Origin: Neocallimastix lanati (nom. inval.)
Taxonomy: Eukaryota; Neocallimastigomycota; Neocallimastigomycetes; Neocallimastigales; Neocallimastigaceae
NCBI GenBank assembly: GCA_016946835.1
Contig: JACVTC010000055.1
Span: 296,001-360,000, forward strand
Length of the DNA stretch: 64,000 nucleotides
Reading direction: 5' to 3'
Shown here: positions 1-11,228 of the stretch, piece by piece
How positions within the stretch are numbered: the stretch's first letter is position 1
How the letters are laid out: each line of letters opens with the position of its first letter
The notes under the pieces: model-generated
Databases searched by the model: none
Seen by the model: the letters and a program-made list of their open reading frames with translations, nothing else
Told to the model about the DNA's origin: nothing
Made by a program: the position numbers and the translations under genes

Positions 1-1424
1 GTTTAATAATTTAATATATACAATTTAATATATAATTTTTTTTTTTTATCAAGTAATTATAAGTTATTATTATCAATTATTTAATAATATTAAAAGTTAA
101 AAAAACAAAAAACAAAAAAAAAAATAAATTCAATTATTAAATATTTTAAAATTATCGACTTTAATTTCTTATTATCCATATCCTTATTCTTATTTTTTTT
201 TATTAATTGAATTACTTTATATTGAAATTCTAAATTAAAATTTTATGTTTTATATGTTTTATTTATATTATCTATATCTATATATATATTTATATAACAT
301 TTAGATATATTTTATATTCGATTAAATAATTAAATAAACAAATAAATATATATATATATATATATAACAGCGTCGAGTTAACATATGTATTTATATTTAA
401 CTTGCAATATTTTTAAAATAGTAATCATTATATAGAAACAGAAAAAACAACTCCATATATATTTAAAAGTGTTATAATATATAATACAAGTATTATATAT
501 TTATATTAAGAAATCGAAAAAAAAAAAAAAAAAAAAAAAAAAAAGAATAGAATAAAAAAAAAAAAAAATTATAACCATATATAAATATTTTTTTTTAAAA
601 AACTTTATTATTCTATTCTCAATCCTTTTTTTTTTTTTTTTTATATATATATATTAATTTAATAATCTTATATATATTCATATATTTTCAATTCATTTTA
701 TAAATATATATATTTTATATATAATATTTATATAATATATTCTTATTCATTATATACTTATATTGTATTAACGATTAAAGAAAATAGTATTTCTAATATT
801 GAATATCTATTATAAAAAAAAAAAAATACGAAAAACAAACAAATAACCAAACAAAATTTTTAATTCTATATATATTATCTTGAATATTATTAAACGAAAA
901 AAAGAAAACATCATAATATCACATTCACATTTTTCTTTGAATACATATAAAACGTAAAACCTTTTATTGTAGAAAAAAAAAATAAAATATTTGTAAAATT
1001 ATAATTTAATTATAATTATAATTATACTTTTTAATAATCTGCAGTATCATATAACATTAAAAAAAAAAAAAAAAAAAAAAAGAAAATAAAAAAGTTTCTA
1101 TTATAGTTATCCTTGTATATTTTCATATATACTTTTTTTTTTTTTTTTTTTTTTAATATCATTTTTAATTTTATAATTTAATAATTTTTTTTTATTGTAA
1201 TTGTAATATAAATTAAAATCCATTTTTTTCTTTTTCTTTTTCTTTTCTTTTATTTTTATTTTTTTATTTTTTTTTTTTTTTAATAAAAAAAATAATAATT
1301 AATAATTAATAATAATATTAAAAAAAAAAAAAAAAATAAAATAAAAAAAAGAATAAATTATAAAAAGGAAAATATATAATTTAATGAAAGAGTTAAAAAA
1401 ATATAAATAAAAAAAAAAAAAAAA
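1..1424. other. AT-rich intergenic region
   Basis: This stretch holds poly-A, poly-T and TA-dinucleotide runs. I see no open frame, RNA gene or dispersed repeat. The last 50 bases are A-rich leader running directly into the start codon of the next gene, a pattern shared by other genes in the window. Confidence 0.7.
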
Positions 1425-2946
1425 ATGGAAAAATTAGATGAATTAAATTTTACTGACTTATATTCAAGTCAAGAAAAATTAAGTAGAGATGTACAAAATT
1501 TAATGAATCTTTTAAATTTTTGTGAGGATAATTCAAGTGATGAAAGTACTAGGACGGTAGTAGATTCATCCTCTACTTTATTATTATCACCAGCGGAAGA
1601 AAGTTACTTTGAAAGTATTATTGAAACAAAAATGCAGGCACTTATTAATACTTCAAAAATAAATTCTCGTTTGAAACAATCCCTTTCAAAATTAGTGGAG
1701 ACGTTTATAAAAACATTTGAACCGGAATATCAAAATCAATATCCATTTTATCATCAAGGTAGGATGGTAGAAGAAGAAGAAGAAGAAGAAGAAGAAGAAG
1801 AAAAAAGGGAAGGTCAAAATCGGAGAAGAAGAGGTAGAAGAAATAAGACGATGAACTTTTATTCAGTACAAACTCAAACTCCACCACACTCTCCTGTTCT
1901 CTCTGAAGATGAAAAACAAGTTCAAGCAGATTTAGAGGATGATGATATGAATGAAGTTATTGTTCTTGAAACGATTAATCATCAACCCCCTCATCAAAAT
2001 TCCGTCATCAGAATAATTGATTCTTCCTCCCCTCCTCAAGACCCACAACAAATTGAACCTAATCCAACAAATCCAGCGATTAATCCTCCTCCATCTCAGG
2101 ATAAATCAGAAGATAATTTAGAGCATATTAAAAAACTAAGGAAAATACAAAAAACATTTAGGAGATTAATTAGAGAACAAAAGAGAAGAGAAAGAGAAAA
2201 ATTAAAACTTAATGCTGAAGAAGAGAAAAGGAAGGAAGAAAAAGAAGTAATAGAAAAAGAAGTCAAAAAAGATGTAGAAGGTCATGAAGAAGGAAAGGAA
2301 GGAAAAGAAGAAATAAAGTGGAAGGAAGAAGTTAATAATGAAAATAATAATGAAGATAATAATGAAGATAATAATGAAAATAATAATGAAGATAATAATG
2401 AAGATAATAATGAAGATAATAATGAAGATAATAATGAAGATAATAATGAAGATAATAATGAAAATAATAATGAAAATAATAATGAAAATAATAATAAAAA
2501 TAATAATGAAGATAATAATGAAAATAATGAAAATAGTAATAATATTAATAATAATGAAGAAGATAAAGAAGAGAAGGAAATTATTATGAAAGAAGAAGAA
2601 GATCCCCGAGAAGAAAGGGAAGAGAAAGAAAAAGAAAATAATTTAATAAAAGAAACTTCACAAGAATTAAAGGAAAATGAAGAAGAAGAGGCTCCCCACC
2701 CTACTGTAGAAAATGTACAAGAATCAAAGGAAAAAAATCTTCAAGAAGAAGAAGAAGAAGAAAAAGAAAAGGAAGGCGCTACGTCCACTTCTCTCTTAAG
2801 TCGATTAACTGAGGCCATAATGGGTACCAGACAAAAGTCGACATATTCTAATGAAAAGGATAATAAAAGTGATAAAAAAGATGTACTATCGAAGAATGAT
2901 AATAATCATATTACCGTGTCTACTTCTACTCATACCACGAATAATG

Positions 2947-3002
<56 letters not shown>

Positions 3003-3443
3003 AATACTATCTCCAATACTAATAATGATCATCCTACAAATGATATTCATTCTATCTTATCTGAAGATAATCAAACAAAACCTTTGGTATCCGAACCTAT
3101 TCAAATTAAAGATCAAAAATCCAATGGTAGTAATGATAAAAAAAGAAGAAGTAGAATTGATTTTGGTTCATTCGCTGCTACTACTAAAAGAGGTAAATAA
3201 AATAAAATAATAAAAAAAAAAAAAAAGTTATACTAATTTATAATTTATAATAATAATAATAATAATATTAATAATAATAATAATAATTAATAATAAATAA
3301 TAATAAATAATAATAAATAATAGTAATAATTAATAATAATAAATAATAATAAATTATAATAAATAATAATAATTAATTAATATTTATCTATTTATAATTA
3401 TAATAATAATTTTTATTTTAATTTGAAATTTGTGATTTTTAAT

Positions 3444-3485
<42 letters not shown>

Positions 3486-3949
3486 TTTTTTATTTTATTT
3501 TTATTTTTATTTTTTTTTTTTATTGAATAGATTCTTTCACCAATCCAATGATTTTATCTCCTACTTCTACTGTTTCTACTCTTGCTTCACCTTCACCCAC
3601 AACATCTCAAGGTATTTATCTAGGAAAGTCCAATACTCAACAAATTGTACTATCGACTCGAATTCAATCCATCTTTTCAAAACAACATACGTCCACCCGC
3701 GATGCAGAATGTCAAACAGACTCCTATAAAGTGGTCATTCGTGGCGAAGATTATAATATACCGCCAGGTTATCTAGGTCATTATGCCGTTGTACCTCTCT
3801 GGACCATATGGGTTATCGGTTATTACTATAAGAAGAAAACTAAACCAAAATCAATGTGGAAATTCTTGGCATTGAAAACGCCAGGTTTATTAGCGAAATC
3901 GAGAGAACAAAAGAAGAAAGCCATCACCCGAGTTGAACGAATTAATTAA
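1425..3949 (+). CDS. Unrecognised Glu/Asn-rich protein, two exons, 728 aa
   Basis: I do not recognise this gene. I model exon 1 at 1425-3192 and exon 2 at 3531-3949, joined across a 338-nt T-rich intron (donor AG|GTAAATA, acceptor GAATAG). The first exon leaves phase 1 and the second continues in frame to a TAA, giving a 729-codon CDS, which supports the model. The N-terminal ~110 residues look globular. Next come a poly-Glu run, a basic/coiled Lys-Glu-Arg stretch, a tandem Asn-Asn-Glu-Asp tract (about 2338-2540) and a poly-Asn tract (2951-2999). The C-terminal ~85 residues are of normal complexity, with a hydrophobic segment GYLGHYAVVPLWTIWVIGYY that could be one membrane span, followed by a basic tail. 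Repeat lengths probably vary between strains. Function unknown. Confidence 0.7.
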
Positions 3950-4086
3950 AATAAAATAAATAAAAAAAAAATGATGTTAAGTGATATTTAAAAAAGAAGA
4001 GAAAGAATGAAAAAATATATATATATATATTATATACATATTATATTCTTTTTTCTTTATAATATTCTAGATAATAATTATAATTA

Positions 4087-4123
<37 letters not shown>

Positions 4124-4840
4124 ATATAAAAAGAAGATAAAGACAAAAAAAAAATTAATAATAATAAAATAACGACAAAATAGTAACAATTAACTAATAA
4201 TAATAATTACCTAAAAAAAAAAAAAAATAAAAAAATAAAAATAAAAAAATAAAAATAAAAAATATATATAATGATTAAATATACTAATAAAATATCAGAA
4301 AACAAAACAAAACAAACAAACAAATAATAATAATAATAATAAAATTAAATAAATATTATATTATATTATATAATAAAATCTAAAAAAAAAAAAAAAAAAA
4401 ATAAAATAAAATAATAATTAAAACAAAAACAAAAAAAAATAAAATAAAATAATAATTTAAATAAAAAAAAAAAATGTAAATATATATAAATAATAATATA
4501 TATAAACAATAAAAAGATAAAAATAAAAATAAAATATATAAAAATATATAAAAATAAATATTTTAAATAAAAAATTATTATTATTTTTTTTTATAAAAAG
4601 GTAAAAAAAGAAAAATAAAAAAAAAAAAAAAAAAAAAAAATAAAAAAGAAATGATTAAGCCATTGTATATTGTACCTAAAGAAAAAAAAGAAAAAAGAAA
4701 AAAAAATTTTTTTTTTTTTAAGACCATAAAGTAATAATTAATAATTAATAATTAATAAAAAAAAAATAATAATAATAATAATAATAATTATTATTATTAT
4801 TGCATTTTATTATTGTATTATTATTAAAATTATTAGTATT
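3950..4840. other. AT-rich intergenic region
   Basis: The stretch between the first gene and the copia element holds A-rich tracts, short ATAAA repeats and (AAT)n. No coding or RNA gene is seen. Confidence 0.65.
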
Positions 4841-4845
4841 ATTAG
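4841..4845. repeat. Target-site duplication (left), ATTAG
   Basis: The pentamer ATTAG abuts the left LTR and is repeated exactly at 11049-11053 beyond the right LTR. A 5-bp duplication is the usual size for Ty1/copia integrases and fixes the element ends. Confidence 0.8.
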
Positions 4846-5184
4846 TATTAAAGGAATTTATTTAATTATTAATTATTCATACATTTATTTATTTATTATA
4901 AAATATTATATTGACGAAAGTCGCGAATTTTCGTCTAAAGAATAAACAAATATTTTTATATAAACTATATTATTATTTCACGTGAATAAACAAGAATAAA
5001 GAGATTATTTACATGCGCATGATAAATTTAATGATTTACATTTAATTATGTATTAACATAAATAATGTTAATTTACATTTTAAGTTTAGTTTTTACATAA
5101 ATATTTATGATTTATATTTTCTATTATTTAATTATAAACTTAAATTGTTAAGTTTATTTATTTATATTATTTAATACTTTAACA
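4846..5184 (-). repeat. 3' LTR of copia element (339 bp)
   Basis: This is a direct repeat of 10710-11048 with one mismatch. It contains three GC-bearing dyads unlike the surrounding A/T: arms GACGAAA/TTTCGTC at 4913-4919 and 4929-4935, TTCACGTGAA at 4977-4986 (E-box core CACGTG), and CATGCGCATG at 5012-5021. Confidence 0.95.
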
Positions 5185-5196
5185 CTCCCCCTCAAA
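5185..5196 (-). promoter_or_regulatory. Polypurine tract of copia element
   Basis: On the minus strand TTTGAGGGGGAG directly precedes the 3' LTR start TGTTAAAG. This is the expected place and composition for the plus-strand DNA primer of an LTR element, and it lies immediately after the RNase H stop codon. Confidence 0.85.
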
Positions 5197-5943
5197 TCAG
5201 TTTTCATTTGTAATGAAAATTTGATTTGCAAAGGTTGTCATTTTAGTTCCATTAACGCATTTTGTTAATGTGTCAGCTAGCATTTTATCGGTACTGATAT
5301 ATTTTAATTTAATTAAATTTTTCTCAATATTGTCTTTATTAAAATGATATTTGATTGAAATATGTTTTAATTTTGGATTTAATTCCCCATTTTCCATTGA
5401 AATTTTACTTGCATTATTATCAGTGAATAATGTTAGTGGTTTGTTAAATTTGAATAATTCATATAAGATATTTTTAATTCTTAATAATTTCTTTATACAT
5501 ACTGATGCACTTATGTATTCAGCTTCTGCTGTTGATGTGGCGACAACTGACTGTTTTTTCGAAGTCCAGGATATTGGATTATTTCCCATTAAGATAATAT
5601 TACCTGACGTTGATTTTCTGTCAGTAACATCACCAGCGAAGTCTGAATCTGTGTAACCTACAATGTTACCAGTGCCATCATATTTAATTTTATAATTTTT
5701 AGTGTCTTTTAAATATTGTAATATAGCTATAACTTTGCGCCAGTCAGATACTGTTGGATTTTCTGAATTTCTAGCGGCTTTATTAACTGAAAATGCAATG
5801 TCGGGTCTGGTACATTTTGATAAATATATTAACATACCAATTGCACTTTTATATTTGGTTTTGTCAAATGGTTGATTATTTTCAGATTTAGTATTGTCAC
5901 CAACACATGGTGTTCTTCTTACTCTTTGGTTGTTAATATTAAA
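5197..5943 (-). pseudogene. Copia pol, frameshifted 3' part: end of reverse transcriptase plus RNase H
   Basis: This frame carries the C-terminal part of the polyprotein: the conserved LxYLxxxTRPDI region after the reverse transcriptase palm, then RNase H with motifs GYTDSDFAGD, KSTSG, STAEAEY and LFTDN, ending in TGA at 5197. It lacks its own start context; the first Met is at 5835. Homology to copia proteins resumes immediately after the run of eight T at 5944-5951 on the plus strand, so it is the direct continuation of the upstream frame, displaced by one base. It could be a real inactivating indel or a homopolymer sequencing error. Confidence 0.85.
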
Positions 5944-8900
5944 TTTTTTTTAGAATATTGTTTATAAATTGAGTTTGTGATAATGAATATGTTTTATTAT
6001 TATTTTCGACTTTAATTCCTAATAAGTAGTCAATCGGTCCAGATTTTGAGATTTTAAATTTATTTTTAATTTTATTGAAAATTTTGTTAATTTCTTCCTT
6101 TTCGCCAGTAACAATCATATCATCTACATATAAGCCTATTATACAAACTAATTTTCTGTTAATAACTTTCTTAAAAACACAACTTTCGGATTTTAGTTGC
6201 TCCATTCCTTGTTCTATTAAAAATTTTGAAATAGTTTTATACCACTGTCGGCCAGATTGTTTTAAACCGTACAGTGCTTTGTTTAGTTTCCAATATCCCC
6301 TCCCAAAGTTAGGATCTTCAGGGGGAATTTTAACGTAAATGTCCTTGTCTAAATTCGCGTTGAGATACGCAGCTTTGATATCTAATTGTAGAATATCCCA
6401 TTTAAATTTAGCAGCGAGAGCGATAAGAAGCTTAAGACAATCAATATTTAAAGTAGGTGAGAAAGTCATTTCGTAATCAATACCATATTTTTGAATAAAG
6501 CCTTTAGCAACAAAGCGGGCTTTATGTTTAATTACATGTCCAAGGCCATCGGTTTTAAGAGCGTAAACCCATTTGGAAGGAATAGGTTTCTTACCATCTG
6601 GAATAGTATTAACAAAAGTCATAATTTTATTGGTGTAAAGATTATCAAGTTCATTATCCATAGCTTTTTCCCATAGAACATGGTCTTTGCAATTTGTGGC
6701 TTGGAAAAATGATTGTGGCATAAAATTTTCCAAGGAAGCAATAATTTTAGAATTAAAGTTTGATCTACGAAATTTTTGCGATTGGGAAGGTGTTAAATCG
6801 TCTGAAAGTGACCTTTTATGAAAATTAAAATTAAAATGATTATTATCATGTAAAAAATTATTTTTCTTAATTTTATATTGATTATTTGAAAATAAATAAT
6901 CGATATTTCCATTTTCAAAATTTTTATTATTTTTGAAATGAAAGTTACTCCTATGATGAGGTAAATTAATTCTATTGAAAGGATTAGTATTAAAAGAATT
7001 TTGGTTATCTATGTGTAATTCTTTAACACTTCTTCTGCCGTTAAAAGGGAACTTTTTGTCAATGTAAGAAGAGATAATATTATTTCTATTAAACATAGTG
7101 TTTCCATGAGAAGAAGAAGGAAAATTATAATAATTTGAGTTTGATAAATTTTTTGATTGCAATATATTATTAGTAGTATTGGTAGATATATTATTTTTAA
7201 TATTTGTTTCAGAAAAATTTTTATTAAAATTATCTATAATTATATTAGATTTATTAGAAGACATATTGGTTTGTTCATTGACTTTTTCTTGATTATTAAA
7301 TTTCATATTAATTAAGGTTTCGTCATTAATATCAAAAAATTTTTCTTCATCAAAAATTTCATTATTATTTTGAGTTTTAGAAATTCTAACTTTATTATTA
7401 TTTGAATTTCCAGAAAAATTTTTCTCATGATTAAAATTATTATTTGATAAGGTTTCATTTAAATTTTTGTCTTTGTTTATTGAATTTTCTTCATTTTTTG
7501 AAAAATTTTTATTATCAGAAAAATTTTCATCAGATGAATTTTTGAAATTATCTTGATTTTTGACATTTTGGTCCTCTTCTTCTTGAATTTTTGTAGGAAT
7601 GTCCTTACCGATATTATTAGAAATATTGGTATCATTTTGATCCTCAGTTGCTGGGCTTTTACCTTTGTCTTTTTTGGGTAAATGTTCGTTATTTGAATTT
7701 TTATGAATTTGTTCATTAAGTCCAGTAGGTAATTTCTTTGAAGAAGGTCCCAAATTTTTGTTATTTTTCTTGAAATTTCCGTTATATTTATTTTCAGAAG
7801 ATTTGTCATTGTGATGGCTATGATCCAAATTGTCTTCCCCAGAAAATTGTGGTGAATTTTTTGAAAAATAGAAATCAAAGGCTAGAAAGTCTTGGTCCCC
7901 ATATTGATTAATTTTATTATTTGCTAATTTAATATTAGCAGGAGTATCCTCAAGACAGTATATTTCTCTACAGTAGTGGATTGAATAATCGTGAAAATCC
8001 ATAATGATGTAACTGTTTGATTTTTCACTAAACCCAAGAAAAATTCCTTTCTTGGAATTAGGTGAAAATTTTGATTTGTTTTGACTTCTGTCAATATAAA
8101 AAGAGATGCATCCGAATACTTTGATATGATTAATTTTTACTTTATTCATATAGAAGATTTCATCTGGAATTTTATTATGAATTCCAGAATGAGGAACTTT
8201 GTTGTATATATAATTGGCATATAATATCGCGAAGTCCCAAAAATTTTCGCTTAGTCCACTCCAATATAGCAAGGTTTTTGCGCAGGAAACAATAGTTAAG
8301 TTAAATCTTTCGCATAATCCGTTATTTTCTGGATTATACGGGGGAGAAAAAACCTTTTCTATTCCATTTTCATTGCAAAAGTAATCAATTTTCTTGTTTT
8401 TATATTCCTTTGCATTATCAGATTTAAAAACTTTTATTTTATAATCTTTGTATTTATTATTTAACATTCTTAAGGTATTAATGATGATGTCTGTAGCTTC
8501 TGATTTACTCTTCATAATAAAGACCCATGATTTTCTTGATACTTCATCTAGGATAGTTAGTATAAACCTTTTTCCTGTGTATGATGTGTTAATTGGACCA
8601 ATAATATCCGAGTGGATAACTTCTAATATTTCTTTGGCTCTGGGAGGAATTTTATTGTGTGGATTGCGTTTCATTTTCGCGATTCTGCAATCGTCACACT
8701 TATCTAAGTTAATTTCATGATGGTTTAGGAAGTTTTTCAAATCTTCTTGGTAGAAATGGCCAAGCCGTCGATGCCAAATTAGTTCTTCAGCATTACGAAA
8801 ATTTTGAATTGCCATAATATTATTCTTAGAGTTTCTTTCGTTTTCAATATTGAAATGAGTAACTACAATTTTAACTTCATTGTTATTATTAGCTTGGAAT

Positions 8901-10483
8901 GTGGCAATAATATTATAATTGTTATCTAAAATTCTGAGGATAATATTATTGTGTTTATCCTTTTCTGTCAAGGTTTTAACATCTTGTTTTGCCCATTCTA
9001 TTCCACTAATAATATTTTTAGCTACTTCTTTTGAATATAATACTTTGTTAAATTTAAAATGATAATTATTAATAGTAAATTCAAATTCACCATGGCCTTC
9101 AAAATAGCAATAAGTATTATTTGCACATCTTAACTTTATTTTTTCTTTTTTAAAATTTTTAAGCAGACTTAGATCATTAGTTATATGTTCACCAGCACCT
9201 GAATCATATAACCATTCTGATGTTTCTTTTTTATTATAATTAATATTAAAAATTTCATTTGTATTATTTGTATTTATTTCCTTTTTATTAATATTATTTA
9301 TAAAAATTTCTTTAGCTAAATTTAATTTATTTTCTACTCGTGTTATTATATTATTTTTAATTAAAACTTCATTTTTAACGTCTTCTTTATCATAATTTAT
9401 GAAACAATTTGATTTTTCAGATTCTTGATATTCATCTGAATCATCATCATCCACATATTTTCCTTTGCTTTTAGGATTATAATATTTATAAAACATTGGG
9501 CGAATATCATCATACGATACATTTTCGTTGTATTCATTATTTAAATTAATGTATCTAACGGCTCTTCCATTTTGCCCATTATAATGTGGATGATAATTGT
9601 TTCTGTATTTATGTTCATCTTGAATGTAGTACTTGTTATATAATCCTTTTGGATTTCTTGGGTTATATCTACATTCTTTGGTGGAATGGCCTCCTTTTTC
9701 ACATATTTCACAGAATTTATTATTATTGCTATATTTATTACTATTAAATTTATCTTTATTGTTTTGTTTACTTGGATTTCCTTTTTTGGGAAAATTTTTA
9801 TTATTGTTCTTGTTTTTTAAATTTTTCCTATCCTTGTGTCCAAGTTTCCCAGCATAATCTATATCCATCGGATTATCAGAGTCATTTCCATTTTGGGTAA
9901 CATCGTCGACATAAATCCAGGTGTTTATGTCGTTTACGATGGTGGTCCTAAGATTTTCAGCATTTTCATTGCCATTTAATGTTATTTTCTTTTTGTAACT
10001 TGTAGGCAATGATTTTAATATGTATTTAACTTTTTCCTTTTCGGAAATATTATTTCCGGAAGATTCCATACCTTTAAATAATTTAAATAGTCTTTTTAAG
10101 GTAAATGGAATATCTTCCTCTTTCTTCGCTTTTATTTCTCTTAATTTATTCATCCATTGAGTCATATCATTTTCATTGAGTTTGTACTCCCCTTCTAAAT
10201 ATTCGATTATTTCACGAGGGGTAGTCATTCCGATTATGTCCTCATGAATTTTGGTACATATGGTATTTTTTATGATGTAGCGGACTTTTGTATTATTCCT
10301 TCTTGCATTTTCTATATCGTCCGCATTACTATTTGTGGCCTTTTCTTTTTCTTTTACTACATCTTTTATTAGATATTCCTCTAAGCCATCCTTTTCGAGG
10401 ACATCTTTCAAACTATCATACCATATGTTATAATTTTTGCCATTCAATATGGCTTCCTTTTTGAAAAATAAAGATTCGTTCAT
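5939..10483 (-). CDS. Copia gag-pol polyprotein (gag, protease, integrase, reverse transcriptase), 1514 aa
   Basis: This single frame encodes most of the retrotransposon polyprotein. In order: gag (1 to ~250), CCHC zinc knuckle (CEIC...H....C, ~258-271), aspartic protease (DSGAGEH, ~425), GAG-pre-integrase zinc region (WHRRLGH ... CDDC, ~569-605), integrase core (HSD at ~622, a SDNAKEY Asp, and the Glu of CERFN at ~722), a ~380-residue Asn/Lys/Ser-rich linker (~880-1260), and RVT_2 reverse transcriptase from ~1264 with YVDD at ~1451. It stops just past a run of eight A (element sense) while homology continues in another frame. No separate gag stop is present, so gag and pol are made as one protein, as in Drosophila copia. 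The linker is much longer than usual. Confidence 0.93.
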   Translation of the reverse strand: MNESLFFKKEAILNGKNYNIWYDSLKDVLEKDGLEEYLIKDVVKEKEKATNSNADDIENARRNNTKVRYIIKNTICTKIHEDIIGMTTPREIIEYLEGEYKLNENDMTQWMNKLREIKAKKEEDIPFTLKRLFKLFKGMESSGNNISEKEKVKYILKSLPTSYKKKITLNGNENAENLRTTIVNDINTWIYVDDVTQNGNDSDNPMDIDYAGKLGHKDRKNLKNKNNNKNFPKKGNPSKQNNKDKFNSNKYSNNNKFCEICEKGGHSTKECRYNPRNPKGLYNKYYIQDEHKYRNNYHPHYNGQNGRAVRYINLNNEYNENVSYDDIRPMFYKYYNPKSKGKYVDDDDSDEYQESEKSNCFINYDKEDVKNEVLIKNNIITRVENKLNLAKEIFINNINKKEINTNNTNEIFNINYNKKETSEWLYDSGAGEHITNDLSLLKNFKKEKIKLRCANNTYCYFEGHGEFEFTINNYHFKFNKVLYSKEVAKNIISGIEWAKQDVKTLTEKDKHNNIILRILDNNYNIIATFQANNNNEVKIVVTHFNIENERNSKNNIMAIQNFRNAEELIWHRRLGHFYQEDLKNFLNHHEINLDKCDDCRIAKMKRNPHNKIPPRAKEILEVIHSDIIGPINTSYTGKRFILTILDEVSRKSWVFIMKSKSEATDIIINTLRMLNNKYKDYKIKVFKSDNAKEYKNKKIDYFCNENGIEKVFSPPYNPENNGLCERFNLTIVSCAKTLLYWSGLSENFWDFAILYANYIYNKVPHSGIHNKIPDEIFYMNKVKINHIKVFGCISFYIDRSQNKSKFSPNSKKGIFLGFSEKSNSYIIMDFHDYSIHYCREIYCLEDTPANIKLANNKINQYGDQDFLAFDFYFSKNSPQFSGEDNLDHSHHNDKSSENKYNGNFKKNNKNLGPSSKKLPTGLNEQIHKNSNNEHLPKKDKGKSPATEDQNDTNISNNIGKDIPTKIQEEEDQNVKNQDNFKNSSDENFSDNKNFSKNEENSINKDKNLNETLSNNNFNHEKNFSGNSNNNKVRISKTQNNNEIFDEEKFFDINDETLINMKFNNQEKVNEQTNMSSNKSNIIIDNFNKNFSETNIKNNISTNTTNNILQSKNLSNSNYYNFPSSSHGNTMFNRNNIISSYIDKKFPFNGRRSVKELHIDNQNSFNTNPFNRINLPHHRSNFHFKNNKNFENGNIDYLFSNNQYKIKKNNFLHDNNHFNFNFHKRSLSDDLTPSQSQKFRRSNFNSKIIASLENFMPQSFFQATNCKDHVLWEKAMDNELDNLYTNKIMTFVNTIPDGKKPIPSKWVYALKTDGLGHVIKHKARFVAKGFIQKYGIDYEMTFSPTLNIDCLKLLIALAAKFKWDILQLDIKAAYLNANLDKDIYVKIPPEDPNFGRGYWKLNKALYGLKQSGRQWYKTISKFLIEQGMEQLKSESCVFKKVINRKLVCIIGLYVDDMIVTGEKEEINKIFNKIKNKFKISKSGPIDYLLGIKVENNNKTYSLSQTQFINNILKKI

Positions 10484-10502
10484 AAATATTTTATTATTTT
10501 TT

Positions 10503-10542
<40 letters not shown>

Positions 10543-10682
10543 AAATTAGTATTATAATGATTTTGTGTTTTATTAAAAACAATTTTGTGTTATATTAAAC
10601 AATTTTATTTATATTTAATTTAATTATTATTTTATTTTATTAAAGATATTTTATATTATTTTATCTTTGTTTTATGAGAATG

Positions 10683-10709
10683 TTAAGAGTACAAATGAGA
10701 CTCTTAATC
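10683..10709 (-). promoter_or_regulatory. Hairpin at the primer-binding-site position of the copia element
   Basis: Immediately internal to the 5' LTR is a perfect 8-bp dyad, TTAAGAGT (10683-10690) and ACTCTTAA (10700-10707), with a 9-nt loop. The usual tRNA 3'-end complement beginning TGG is absent. The hairpin may be part of a non-standard priming site, either internal-tRNA or self-priming. That role is inferred from position only. Confidence 0.4.
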
Positions 10710-11048
10710 TATTAAAGGAATTTATTTAATTATTAATTATTCATACATTTATTTATTTATTATAAAATATTATATTGACGAAAGTCGCGAATTTTCGTCT
10801 AAAGAATAAACAAATATTTTTATATAAACTATATTATTATTTCACGTGAATAAATAAGAATAAAGAGATTATTTACATGCGCATGATAAATTTAATGATT
10901 TACATTTAATTATGTATTAACATAAATAATGTTAATTTACATTTTAAGTTTAGTTTTTACATAAATATTTATGATTTATATTTTCTATTATTTAATTATA
11001 AACTTAAATTGTTAAGTTTATTTATTTATATTATTTAATACTTTAACA
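10710..11048 (-). repeat. 5' LTR of copia element (339 bp)
   Basis: This direct repeat of 4846-5184 has one mismatch and carries the same three GC-bearing palindromes. In element orientation it is the upstream LTR and so should hold the promoter for the polyprotein starting at 10483. Confidence 0.95.
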
Positions 11049-11053
11049 ATTAG
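11049..11053. repeat. Target-site duplication (right), ATTAG
   Basis: This is the exact copy of 4841-4845, immediately outside the right LTR. Confidence 0.8.
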
Positions 11054-11228
11054 TATTATTATTATTGTTAACTGTTTTTTTTTTTTTTTTTTTTTTTTTA
11101 ATATTTTTATTTTATTTTTTACCTCCTATTCTCTCCTCATTAAAAAAAAAACTACCTAATCATCTAACCATTTTTTTTTTTAACCTTTCCTTTCTCTCTC
11201 TTTTTTTTTTTTTTTTTTTTTTTTTTGG

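Larger units (their letters stand above)
4846..11048 (-). mobile_element. Complete Ty1/copia LTR retrotransposon (6.2 kb)
   Basis: The element reads right to left: 5' LTR 10710-11048, gag-pol, polypurine tract 5185-5196, 3' LTR 4846-5184, flanked by ATTAG on both sides. Domain order is gag with a CCHC knuckle, protease, integrase, reverse transcriptase, RNase H. Integrase before reverse transcriptase places it in Ty1/copia (Pseudoviridae-like), not Ty3/gypsy. The two 339-bp LTRs differ at a single base (C4991 against T10855), so insertion was recent. LTRs start TGTTAAAG and end CTTTAATA in element sense. The coding frame is broken once, at a homopolymer. No canonical TGG-type primer-binding site follows the 5' LTR; a perfect hairpin lies there instead. 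Confidence 0.95.

Noticed and set aside
2338-2589. Plus-strand MKIIMKII repeat frame
   Set aside because: Out-of-frame reading of the NNED repeat in the first gene.
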